The notes below the pieces were generated by a model that saw only the letters and a list, made by a program, of their open reading frames with translations, was not told the origin of the DNA and made no database searches. A DNA stretch of 6,519 nucleotides, taken from assembly GCA_003139975.1 (NCBI GenBank), contig PLHN01000452.1, forward strand, positions 1 to 6,519, in the 5' to 3' direction. The first letter of the stretch is position 1. Each line of letters opens with the position of its first letter. Positions 1-6,056 of this stretch are shown here, piece by piece. The position numbers and the translations under genes are program-made. This DNA is from Acidobacteriaceae bacterium. Lineage in GTDB: Bacteria > Acidobacteriota > Terriglobia > Terriglobales > Acidobacteriaceae.

Positions 1-1
1 C

Positions 2-334
2 TTCAATGAGACTCCGGGCGTGTGGCCGATTGGCATTGGCGTGCCGTGCCTGGGATGCACGGAGAAAAACGTGGTCTGGAAGATTCCGACGATCGAGACC
101 GTACCCATTCACCTGGCGACGCCGCCGGATACCTACCCGCCGATTTACAGCGGCACGGGAGCGATCAAGACCGGCGCGGCCGTACTGGTGGGCGCGATTG
201 CGGGCGGAATTGGAGCCGCGTCCTGGGTGACATCGCAGCGCTTCAGGAGCAGTCAAGAGGCGGGAGCAGAGCGGATCGCAGTCGATCGGGCGCATGCTGA
301 CAAGGACGCTTCTGCCGCCAAGAAAGAGGAATAA
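2..334 (+). CDS. hybO: [NiFe] hydrogenase small subunit, C-terminal part (5' truncated by window)
   Basis: This is the last 110 residues of the electron-transferring small subunit; the N-terminus, Tat signal and proximal-cluster cysteines lie before the window. The fragment opens with FNETPGVWPIGIGVPCLGCTE. Its CxxC (fragment residues 16 and 19) matches the last two ligands of the medial cluster in this family. The Pro seven residues before the first Cys sits where known [3Fe-4S] medial clusters have Pro instead of a fourth Cys, so a [3Fe-4S] centre is inferred. A linker rich in Pro and Tyr leads to one hydrophobic helix (about residues 57-78, TGAAVLVGAIAGGIGAASWV), the usual C-terminal membrane anchor. 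About 30 mostly charged residues follow, ending KKEE, probably on the cytoplasmic side. The stop is at 332-334, one base before the hybA GTG. The symbol is assigned from the hybABCD order; the hydrogenase call is firm and the exact subgroup less so. Confidence 0.92.
   Translation, partial: FNETPGVWPIGIGVPCLGCTEKNVVWKIPTIETVPIHLATPPDTYPPIYSGTGAIKTGAAVLVGAIAGGIGAASWVTSQRFRSSQEAGAERIAVDRAHADKDASAAKKEE
323..329 (+). promoter_or_regulatory. Ribosome binding site deciding the hybA GTG start
   Basis: AAAGAGG lies inside the last codons of the small subunit, six bases before GTG at 336. It supports that GTG over the in-frame ATG at 294, which has no comparable site and would overlap the upstream gene by 41 bases. 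Confidence 0.6.
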
Positions 335-335
335 C

Positions 336-1268
336 GTGGCCATCACTCGGCGAGAACTGATCACGACGATCGCCATGACGGGCGGAACGGCCGCCGTGGC
401 GGTTACGGTAGGAACGGGAACGTTGCACGCGGAGACCGAAGGCCCCCGGATTCCGAGCGCGGCCGTCGGCCTGCTTTATGACGCCACCGTTTGTATCGGG
501 TGCAAAGCCTGCGTGGCCGCGTGCGCCGAAGCCAACGGCGAGACGCCCGATACGCGCGGCGATAGCCTGCACCAGGCTCCCACCGACCTGAACGATCTGA
601 CGCGCAACATCATCAAGCTGTACAAGCCAACCGACGGGACTCCGGCGTCGTTTGTGAAACGGCAATGCATGCATTGTCTGGATCCTGCGTGTGCCGCGGG
701 TTGCCCGTTCCAGGCACTGCATAAAGATCTCGAAAGCGGCATCGTCTATTGGACGGCGGACAAGTGTATCGGATGCCGTTATTGCACGATCACTTGCCCC
801 TACCACGTTCCACGCTTCCAGTGGGTGGGCTATAACCCGCGCGTCACCAAATGCGAGCTCTGCAGTCATCGCCTGGCGCAAGGCCTGAAGCCGGGATGCA
901 CCAGTGTGTGTCCGACGGGCGCTGTAATCTTTGGGCCGCGCACCGTCCTGCTGACGGAAGGCAAACGCCGGATCAAAGAGACCCCCGGCCGCTATTACAA
1001 GGACAAGGTGTACGGCGAGACGGATAACGGTGGCACGCAGTCGCTGTATTTGTCGCGCGTTCCCTTCGACGACCTGGGATTGCCGGAACTGGGAGAGGAA
1101 TCGGTCCCGGAGAAGACGCTGCGCTGGCAGCGGCGGTTCTACCAGTACTTCGCGCTGCCCGCTCTGTTGTACGCCGGCCTGGTACAGGTGATCCGCAAGA
1201 GTGTAAAGGGACACGTTGAAGAAGCGCACGAGCACGAGAAAGAAACCGGTTTGAGGGCGCAGCTATGA
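336..1268 (+). CDS. hybA: Hydrogenase-2-type ferredoxin-like electron transfer subunit HybA
   Basis: A 310-residue iron-sulfur protein that relays electrons from the hydrogenase small subunit to the membrane subunit HybB on the periplasmic side. The N-terminus has a twin-arginine motif (TRRELI, residues 4-9), a hydrophobic stretch to about residue 29 and a possible cleavage after LHA (residue 32). Sixteen cysteines form four groups typical of four [4Fe-4S] clusters: C53/56/59/63, C111/114/119/123, C144/147/150/154 and C173/176/188/192. A short hydrophobic segment near the C-terminus (about 271-285, FALPALLYAGLVQVI) fits the C-terminal membrane anchor of E. coli HybA, and a His/Glu-rich tail follows. 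GTG at 336 is chosen because it directly follows the upstream stop, has a good ribosome binding site and places the Arg pair at the N-terminus. An in-frame ATG at 294 would add 14 residues before it. The stop overlaps the hybB start as ATGA. Confidence 0.93.
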   Translation: MAITRRELITTIAMTGGTAAVAVTVGTGTLHAETEGPRIPSAAVGLLYDATVCIGCKACVAACAEANGETPDTRGDSLHQAPTDLNDLTRNIIKLYKPTDGTPASFVKRQCMHCLDPACAAGCPFQALHKDLESGIVYWTADKCIGCRYCTITCPYHVPRFQWVGYNPRVTKCELCSHRLAQGLKPGCTSVCPTGAVIFGPRTVLLTEGKRRIKETPGRYYKDKVYGETDNGGTQSLYLSRVPFDDLGLPELGEESVPEKTLRWQRRFYQYFALPALLYAGLVQVIRKSVKGHVEEAHEHEKETGLRAQL

Positions 1269-2590
1269 GCGCAATTACGACGAGTCAATTCAAAACTGAA
1301 GACCGGTGGGAACGGGCAGTGCCCGTGTTTGGATTTCCGGTCGTGACGCGGTTTTTCCTTGTCCTCATGGCCCTGACCCTGGTGGCACTGGTACTGACCG
1401 GTTATCGCGAACTCGCCGGTTTGGGTCCGGTCAGCGGCATGAACGATGCGTTCGGCTGGGGAATCTGGAAGACCTTTAACGTAATGGTGCTGACCGCGCT
1501 CGGCTCCGGCGCGTTTGCAGTCGGGATCGCGGCTTGGGTGTTCCGGCGCAAAAAACTGCACGCACTGATGCGCATGGCGCTGCTCACAAGCTTTCTGGCC
1601 TATGCCAGCGGACTGCTCTTGCTGGGCATCGACGCCGGGCGGCCGTGGAACTTTTATTGGATCGTGTTTCCCTGGAAATGGAACATGCACTCGCCGCTGG
1701 CGGAAGTCGCTATCTGCATGTCCATCTACGCCATGATTCCATTGGCGGTCGAAAATCTTCCCCCGGTGTTGGAACGTCTCTGGTACTTCGATTCCCGGCT
1801 GCGGCCCGGTGTCGAAAAAATGGAGAAACATCTCCATTCTGTGTTTCCGTACGTGATCGCGCTGGCGTACCTGCTCCCGGGAATGCATCAATCATCGCTT
1901 GGCGCCCTGATGCTGCTCGCCGGTGAGCGTGTTCACCCGCTATGGCAGTCACCATTTCTGCCCTTACTCTATGTGTGGGCCGCCTGCTTCATGTCGTTCG
2001 GTTGTGTGGCGGGATGCACCATGCTCTGCTGCCTGGTGTGGAAGCGCGCCATGGATATGGACGTTCTCGACGAGGCCGCACGCATTACTTGCGGGCTGAT
2101 CTATGGATGGGCGGCTTTGCGTCTCCTCGATATCGCATTTCGAGAGCAGCTCGGCACCGCCTTCCATTTTGATCGCTTCGCCGGCGTTTTTTGGCTCGAG
2201 ATGTTGATGATAGTTGGCGGAGGATACCTGTTACAGCGATCCGTGCGCACTCATGAACGGGACAAAATGTTCATGGGCTATGTCCTCAGCTCGGTGGGAG
2301 GGATGATCTACCGCTTCAGCCCAACGACCTTGGCGTTCCGGCCCAATCCGCAGGCGCTCTATTTTCCGGCAACCATCGAAGTCCTGGTTTCGCTCGGCTT
2401 CATCGCCATGGGCGTTGCGGGATTTTTGTTCGCGGTAAAGAAATTCGCCATTCTGCCGGGTCCGCTTTACTTGTGGCATGACATGGCAAGCTACTTCCGG
2501 TTCCGGCGGCCCTACATCCGGTGGACCGGGTATTTCAAGTACGGCTTTTTCGGTGAAGACGAAGAACTTACAAATAACCCGCACGAATAG
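1265..2590 (+). CDS. hybB: Hydrogenase membrane subunit HybB (NrfD/polysulfide reductase family)
   Basis: A 441-residue integral membrane protein that passes electrons from HybA to the quinone pool; members of this family carry no haem. About ten hydrophobic segments are visible, near residues 28-46, 65-92, 104-122, 143-162, 195-219, 230-258, 273-292, 303-324, 335-350 and 368-391. Family-like stretches include GMNDAFGWGIWKTFNV (58-73), GIDAGRPWNFYW (121-132) and WNMHSPLAEVAICMSIYAM (139-157), which match the pattern of E. coli HybB as I know it. The protein is somewhat longer than E. coli HybB (about 390 residues), with an Arg/Tyr-rich, then acidic C-terminal tail (FRFRRPYIRW, then EDEEL). 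GAGGG at 1253-1257 is a ribosome binding site seven bases before the ATG, and the ATGA overlap with hybA suggests coupled translation. Eight bases separate it from hybC. Confidence 0.93.
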   Translation: MSAITTSQFKTEDRWERAVPVFGFPVVTRFFLVLMALTLVALVLTGYRELAGLGPVSGMNDAFGWGIWKTFNVMVLTALGSGAFAVGIAAWVFRRKKLHALMRMALLTSFLAYASGLLLLGIDAGRPWNFYWIVFPWKWNMHSPLAEVAICMSIYAMIPLAVENLPPVLERLWYFDSRLRPGVEKMEKHLHSVFPYVIALAYLLPGMHQSSLGALMLLAGERVHPLWQSPFLPLLYVWAACFMSFGCVAGCTMLCCLVWKRAMDMDVLDEAARITCGLIYGWAALRLLDIAFREQLGTAFHFDRFAGVFWLEMLMIVGGGYLLQRSVRTHERDKMFMGYVLSSVGGMIYRFSPTTLAFRPNPQALYFPATIEVLVSLGFIAMGVAGFLFAVKKFAILPGPLYLWHDMASYFRFRRPYIRWTGYFKYGFFGEDEELTNNPHE

Positions 2591-2598
2591 CAGGAACT

Positions 2599-4299
2599 AT
2601 GTCCAGAACAATCACCATTGATCCGATTACTCGAATTGAGGGGCACCTCCGTATTGATGTGGAGGTCGAAAACTATGCAGTGAGCAACGCCTGGGCGTCC
2701 TGCACCATGTGGCGCGGGATTGAAACCATTCTGCGCGGGCGCGATCCGCGCGATGCGTGGATGTTCACGCAGCGTTTCTGCGGCGTGTGCACAACCGTCC
2801 ATGCGATGGCGAGCGTGCGCGCGGTGGAAGATGCGCTGAAGCTCCCCATACCGGCCAACGCCCAATACATTCGCAATCTCATTCTGATTGCGCACGCATT
2901 GCACGATCACATCGTGCATTTCTATCAGCTGTCGGCGCTCGACTGGGTCGACATTCTGGAGATTCCGAAGGCCGATCCCGCGGCCGCGTCGAAGCTGGCC
3001 GAGAGCCTTTCCCCCTGGACGCGCAATTCGCGGAATGAACTCAAGGCCGCGCAGGACAAGGTGAAAGCGGTGGCCGCCAGCGGCCAGCTTGGCATTTTCC
3101 AGAATGGCTATTGGGGCCATCCGGCAATGCGTCTCTCGCCGGAGGTGAACCTGCTGGCGTTCGCGCACTATGTGCAAGCACTGGAATACCAGCGCAAAGC
3201 CCTTCAAGTCGTCGGTATGCTCGGTTCGAAGACACCGCACATTCAAAATCTGGTGGTGGGCGGCGTGGCCAACGCGATTGATCTCGACAACCAAAGCGCG
3301 CTGGGCATCGATAAGCTCGAACAGATTCGCGTGCTGCTCGCCGAAGTTTCTGACTTCATCAATCAGGTCTATCTGATCGATGTGTGCGCAGTAGCGGCAA
3401 TGTATCCGGAGTGGTTCAAGATCGGCAGCGGGGTAACCAACTATCTCGCGGTTCCCGACCTGCCGCTCGACTCGAATGCCGGCGCGTACGATCTCCCGGG
3501 CGGAGTTATCATGCGTGGCGATATCGCCGGCATGCAGCCTTTCAAAACCGCTTCCGATCCGGTGTTCCGCGAGTCGGTCACCGAAGACGTCACACACGCT
3601 TACTATCAGGGCGAGAAACCGCTTCGTCCCTGGGAGGGAGAGACTGAGCCCCAGTTCACGGGATGGGATGGAGAGAAGAAGTATTCGTGGGTAAAGTCTC
3701 CGCGTTACAAGGGACAACCCATGCAAGTCGGCCCGCTGGCGCAGGTGCTGGTGGGATACGCGCAGGGGCATCCCCCGACGAAGAAGTATGCGAATCTGGC
3801 ACTGGGCCAGGTCTCAGCGATTGCAAAAGTGAACGCCACGCCGGCTCTGATGCATTCCACCCTGGGCCGTCATGCCGCGCGCGCAATTCGCGCGGCGATG
3901 CTGGCCGAACTGGCCGACAAGCACTGGCAGTTGCTGGTCGACAACATTGCCAAGGGCGATCTCACCGTTCACAACCAGCCGGTGTTCCCGTTTGGCGAAG
4001 TCGAGGGAGTGGGAACGCACGAAGCGCCTCGCGGCACGCTGTCACACTGGATTGTGATCAAGGGCGGAAAGATCGCTAACTATCAGGCGGTCGTGCCTTC
4101 GACCTGGAATGCCAGCCCGCGCGACGAATCGGGCGCGCATGGACCGTACGAAGCGTCTCTGCTGCATACGCCACTGGCCCGCCCGGAGGAACCGCTCGAA
4201 GTGCTCAGAACCGTGCACTCGTTCGATCCCTGCATGGCGTGCGCCTGCCACACGTTCGATCCTTCGGGGCGCCAGATTGCCCGTGTGAAGGTGCTGTGA
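2599..4299 (+). CDS. hybC: [NiFe] hydrogenase large (catalytic) subunit HybC
   Basis: A 566-residue precursor of the catalytic subunit that splits H2 into protons and electrons at a NiFe(CN)2CO centre; E. coli HybC is 567. The N-terminus TITIDPITRIEGHLRID holds Glu14, the conserved proton-transfer Glu. The first Ni-ligand motif is RFCGVCTTVH (C61, C64, H68) and the second is DPCMACACH (C545, C548, H551). Conserved HybC blocks include SALDWVDI, NGYWGHPAM, KTPHIQNLVVGGVAN, KYSWVKSP, EAPRG (Arg478, the canopy Arg) and VVPSTWN. The last 15 residues after His551 (TFDPSGRQIARVKVL) are the peptide expected to be removed by HybD, leaving 551 residues. E. coli, from memory, also has a 15-residue peptide. 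Compared with my memory of E. coli HybC there are extra cysteines at 35 and 550. There is no signal peptide; it is expected to be co-exported with the small subunit by Tat. AGGA at 2592-2595 precedes the ATG. Confidence 0.98.
   Translation: MSRTITIDPITRIEGHLRIDVEVENYAVSNAWASCTMWRGIETILRGRDPRDAWMFTQRFCGVCTTVHAMASVRAVEDALKLPIPANAQYIRNLILIAHALHDHIVHFYQLSALDWVDILEIPKADPAAASKLAESLSPWTRNSRNELKAAQDKVKAVAASGQLGIFQNGYWGHPAMRLSPEVNLLAFAHYVQALEYQRKALQVVGMLGSKTPHIQNLVVGGVANAIDLDNQSALGIDKLEQIRVLLAEVSDFINQVYLIDVCAVAAMYPEWFKIGSGVTNYLAVPDLPLDSNAGAYDLPGGVIMRGDIAGMQPFKTASDPVFRESVTEDVTHAYYQGEKPLRPWEGETEPQFTGWDGEKKYSWVKSPRYKGQPMQVGPLAQVLVGYAQGHPPTKKYANLALGQVSAIAKVNATPALMHSTLGRHAARAIRAAMLAELADKHWQLLVDNIAKGDLTVHNQPVFPFGEVEGVGTHEAPRGTLSHWIVIKGGKIANYQAVVPSTWNASPRDESGAHGPYEASLLHTPLARPEEPLEVLRTVHSFDPCMACACHTFDPSGRQIARVKVL
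4287..4291 (+). promoter_or_regulatory. Ribosome binding site for the hybD GTG start
   Basis: GAAGG within the last codons of hybC lies four bases before GTG at 4296. That GTG overlaps the hybC stop as GTGA. It supports GTG 4296 over the in-frame ATG at 4239, which would add 19 residues that do not look like this protease family and overlap hybC by 61 bases. Confidence 0.5.
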
Positions 4300-4874
4300 A
4301 GAAGAAAGTCACGATCGGCGGCATCGGCAGCGTGTTGCTCGGCGACGATGCGATCGGTCCCTATGTTGTTGGCATGCTCGAATCGGGCTACCGATTCGAC
4401 GAGAACGTGACCGTGTCGGACCTGGGCACACCCGGCTTGGATCTGGTCGCGCACTTGTCGGGCATCGACGCACTCATCCTGATCGATTCGGTCAAGAACG
4501 ACGCGCCTCCCGGGACCGTGACCCTCTACAGGAAAGAAGACATCCTGCGTCACGGGCCCGCGCCCGTGCGTATGGATCCGCATTCGCCCGCTCTTTCCGA
4601 ATCATTGCTGATCGCGGAACTTGCGGGCGAGGGACCACAGGAGATTCTGCTGATCGGCATCACCGGCGAACAGTTCGAAGTAGGAGCAGGGCTGAGCGCC
4701 GCCGCTGAACAAGCCACAACCCAAGCGGTAGCCCAAGTCCTGACGGAATTAGACCACCTCGGTATTTCCTATTCGAAATTGCGCAAGACACCCTACTCGG
4801 CCTGGTGGAACCCGATGGCCGAGGCGCATCCAGTCAGCGACCGCATTGCGATCGCGACGCCAGTCCAGCCCTAA
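4296..4874 (+). CDS. hybD: Hydrogenase maturation endopeptidase HybD
   Basis: A 192-residue nickel-dependent endopeptidase of the HycI/HybD family. It cuts the large-subunit precursor after the His of DPCxxCxxH once nickel is inserted, in the cytoplasm. Visible family features are the opening VTIGGIGSVLLGDDAIGPYV, the LGTPGLDL block (43-50), ILIDSV (61-66), DPHSPAL (94-100) and LIGITGEQFEVGAGLS. By alignment to E. coli HybD the metal ligands are Asp18 (E. coli Glu16), Asp64 (Asp62) and His96 (His93). The protein ends about 30 residues beyond the usual family end with an unplaced tail (PYSAWWNPMAEAHP and following). GTG at 4296 gives a start like that of E. coli HybD (MRILVLGVGN). It directly follows its substrate gene, with a 4-base overlap. 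Its stop is one base from the stop of the convergent DUF2934 gene. Confidence 0.92.
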   Translation: MKKKVTIGGIGSVLLGDDAIGPYVVGMLESGYRFDENVTVSDLGTPGLDLVAHLSGIDALILIDSVKNDAPPGTVTLYRKEDILRHGPAPVRMDPHSPALSESLLIAELAGEGPQEILLIGITGEQFEVGAGLSAAAEQATTQAVAQVLTELDHLGISYSKLRKTPYSAWWNPMAEAHPVSDRIAIATPVQP

Positions 4875-4875
4875 C

Positions 4876-5187
4876 CTAAGCCGAATGGCCCGCGGTGGCA
4901 TGCCGGGCACGCACTTCGCGCTCGGCGACAAACCAGTCTCGGTTCGGGTCGCCGGATGTCCCGTTGCGCTGCAGATACAGCTCATAGGCACGACGGCGGA
5001 TTTCCTCATCCAGGTTCGCCTGGGTCGTGTTCACTCCGGTCTTGCTGGCTGCAACAACCGTGGCCACCGCATTCTTAATGACTTCTGGCCTGCTCTGGAC
5101 CGCCGTGGGTTGCACAGCTGTAGACTCCGTGGATGGGGTAGTTTTCTTGTTGCGGATGGGGATGCTTCCGTTGCTTTTTCGAGGCAT
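4876..5187 (-). CDS. DUF2934 domain-containing protein
   Basis: A 103-residue, hydrophilic protein of unknown function. The C-terminal part (about residues 58-95), with IRRRAYELYLQRNGTSGDP followed by NRDWFVAEREV, matches the DUF2934 pattern (RAYELY, then DW and AERE), a short predicted helical domain. The first 55 residues are basic, then low-complexity in Ser/Thr/Gln/Val/Ala (MPRKSNGSIP, later VVAASKTG), look disordered and show no signal peptide. The start is well supported: AGGAG (minus strand, 5194-5198) lies six bases before the ATG. The family is frequent in Acidobacteriota and some other soil and sediment bacteria, which is the main taxonomic hint here. It is oriented opposite to the hydrogenase genes and nothing links it to them functionally. 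Function cannot be stated. Confidence 0.85.
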   Translation of the reverse strand: MPRKSNGSIPIRNKKTTPSTESTAVQPTAVQSRPEVIKNAVATVVAASKTGVNTTQANLDEEIRRRAYELYLQRNGTSGDPNRDWFVAEREVRARHATAGHSA

Positions 5188-5473
5188 TCCTAACTCCTTA
5201 CAAATGGGGAATTCCAGTAATGGTTAACCCGATATCAACCAGTTGAGCACGACTCCGAACACGAGCCACGCCCGCAAAAACTATGCTTTTACTATAACGC
5301 GTATGCCTGTGGAAGAGGACAAAACCGAGGAGAAAAAATATTCTTGGGTACAAAGATGAATACTGTTTTGGGTCTCGTCGCCCTGAGGTCGAGACGAAGA
5401 AAAGTACATTAGTAACTTGTCGAAGAGCTGGCGTAGCCCGCAGGATAGAGCAGAAGGATTCCTAGGCCATATT
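5188..5473. other. Divergent intergenic region, no recognised gene
   Basis: 286 bases between the DUF2934 start (minus) and the GAF gene start (plus), visibly richer in A/T than the flanking genes. Promoters for both genes should lie here. A TATAAC at 5294-5299 resembles a plus-strand -10 box but has no convincing -35. GGTTAACC (5222-5229) and GATATC (5231-5236) are short palindromes. GTCTCG at 5372-5377 can pair with CGAGAC at 5390-5395 (6-bp stem, 12-base loop) without a T tract. Two overlapping 18-codon reading frames lie at 5303-5359 and 5356-5412. No tRNA or known riboswitch is apparent. Confidence 0.6.
5194..5198 (-). promoter_or_regulatory. Strong ribosome binding site of the DUF2934 gene
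   Basis: Read on the minus strand, TAAGGAG precedes the ATG (5187-5185) at a six-base distance. It is the clearest Shine-Dalgarno site in the window and confirms that this strand is coding here. Confidence 0.7.
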
Positions 5474-6037
5474 ATGTCATCTACGAATACTCAAGGTGCC
5501 GGCGCAAAAACCGCCAAAGCGACGATCGCAGACTTCGAACACATGGTTTCCGAGTCGCCAAGCACAGAGAGAGCTTGTGCGAAACTGGCGCAAATTCTAC
5601 ACGTACGCCGCAGTGAAATTGCGCTCATGCGCCTGGAGAAACGCAGCCTGCGCTTTATCTATCCCGCCGAGTTGCGTTCCGCGGGCGAACTGCCGCTCAC
5701 CGGTTCCGCCGTGGCGGCGCGCACGGCAGCAACACGCGCTCCGCTGATGTCGAATACATTCATGCGGGTGAAGCATGTCAGTCTATTTGAAGCCGTCCGG
5801 CTGACCGGCGAGGAAGAAGACGATAAGAGTATGGAGCAGATGCCGATCCAGAAAATCATGTCGGTTCCCGTCATCTCGGCCGACGGAGATGTCCTGGGTG
5901 TCGTGCAGGTTTCCCGCAAGGGCTTGGACGCTTCGCTCGCCGGCCCGGACTTCTCCGGAGACGACTTGAAACTGCTGGAGAAAGCCGCCACCGTGCTGGC
6001 GCATATGCCTTTCATGCAGGAAGGCGCCGCGCTCTAG
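5474..6037 (+). CDS. GAF domain-containing protein (single-domain sensor-like)
   Basis: A 187-residue soluble protein that is almost entirely one GAF-like domain (about residues 26-178). It has an N-terminal helix (TIADFEHMVSESPS), a mid-domain stretch TGSAVAARTAATRAPLMSNT and the hallmark C-terminal strands and helix PVISADGDVLGVVQVSRKG then DLKLLEKAATVLA. GAF domains bind small ligands or mediate dimerisation. No kinase, cyclase or DNA-binding segment is attached, so it may act as a stand-alone sensor or partner; ligand unknown. It has a single Cys (35) and an acidic insertion (GEEEDDKSMEQ, 112-122). ATG at 5474 is chosen with TAGG at 5463-5466 as a moderate ribosome binding site. An in-frame TTG at 5417 would add 19 residues with no family resemblance. 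It is divergent from the DUF2934 gene and not part of the hydrogenase operon. Confidence 0.8.
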   Translation: MSSTNTQGAGAKTAKATIADFEHMVSESPSTERACAKLAQILHVRRSEIALMRLEKRSLRFIYPAELRSAGELPLTGSAVAARTAATRAPLMSNTFMRVKHVSLFEAVRLTGEEEDDKSMEQMPIQKIMSVPVISADGDVLGVVQVSRKGLDASLAGPDFSGDDLKLLEKAATVLAHMPFMQEGAAL

Positions 6038-6056
6038 AATCGCGGCTCTTCGATTC
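6037..6056. other. Small inverted repeat after the GAF gene
   Basis: GAATCG (6037-6042) can pair with CGATTC (6051-6056) around an 8-base loop, starting at the last base of the GAF stop codon. No T tract follows, so it is not a standard intrinsic terminator. It may be a weak 3'-end structure or chance. Confidence 0.25.

Noticed and set aside
243..1235. A 330-codon minus-strand frame across hybA.
   Set aside because: It overlaps the 16-cysteine HybA frame, is Arg/Ala-rich and shows no recognisable domain.
1139..1891. A 250-codon minus-strand frame across the hybA/hybB junction.
   Set aside because: His/Gln/Arg-rich translation antisense to well-supported genes; no domain visible.
2512..3771. 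A 419-codon open frame on the minus strand inside hybC.
   Set aside because: It is antisense to a clear hybC with all catalytic motifs; the translation is rich in Arg/His with no family features, typical of a GC-rich antisense frame.
4888..4908. GCCCG/CGGGC inverted repeat with an inner GGCATGCC palindrome, considered as the terminator of hybD.
   Set aside because: It lies inside the DUF2934 coding region, has no T tract on the plus strand, and the inner palindrome competes with the stem.
4846..5193. A plus-strand frame of 115 codons across the DUF2934 gene.
   Set aside because: The minus strand here has a DUF2934 motif and a strong ribosome binding site; the plus frame has neither.
5372..5395. 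GTCTCG/CGAGAC hairpin considered as an attenuator or terminator before the GAF gene.
   Set aside because: Six-bp stem with a 12-base loop and no T tract; weak and expected by chance.
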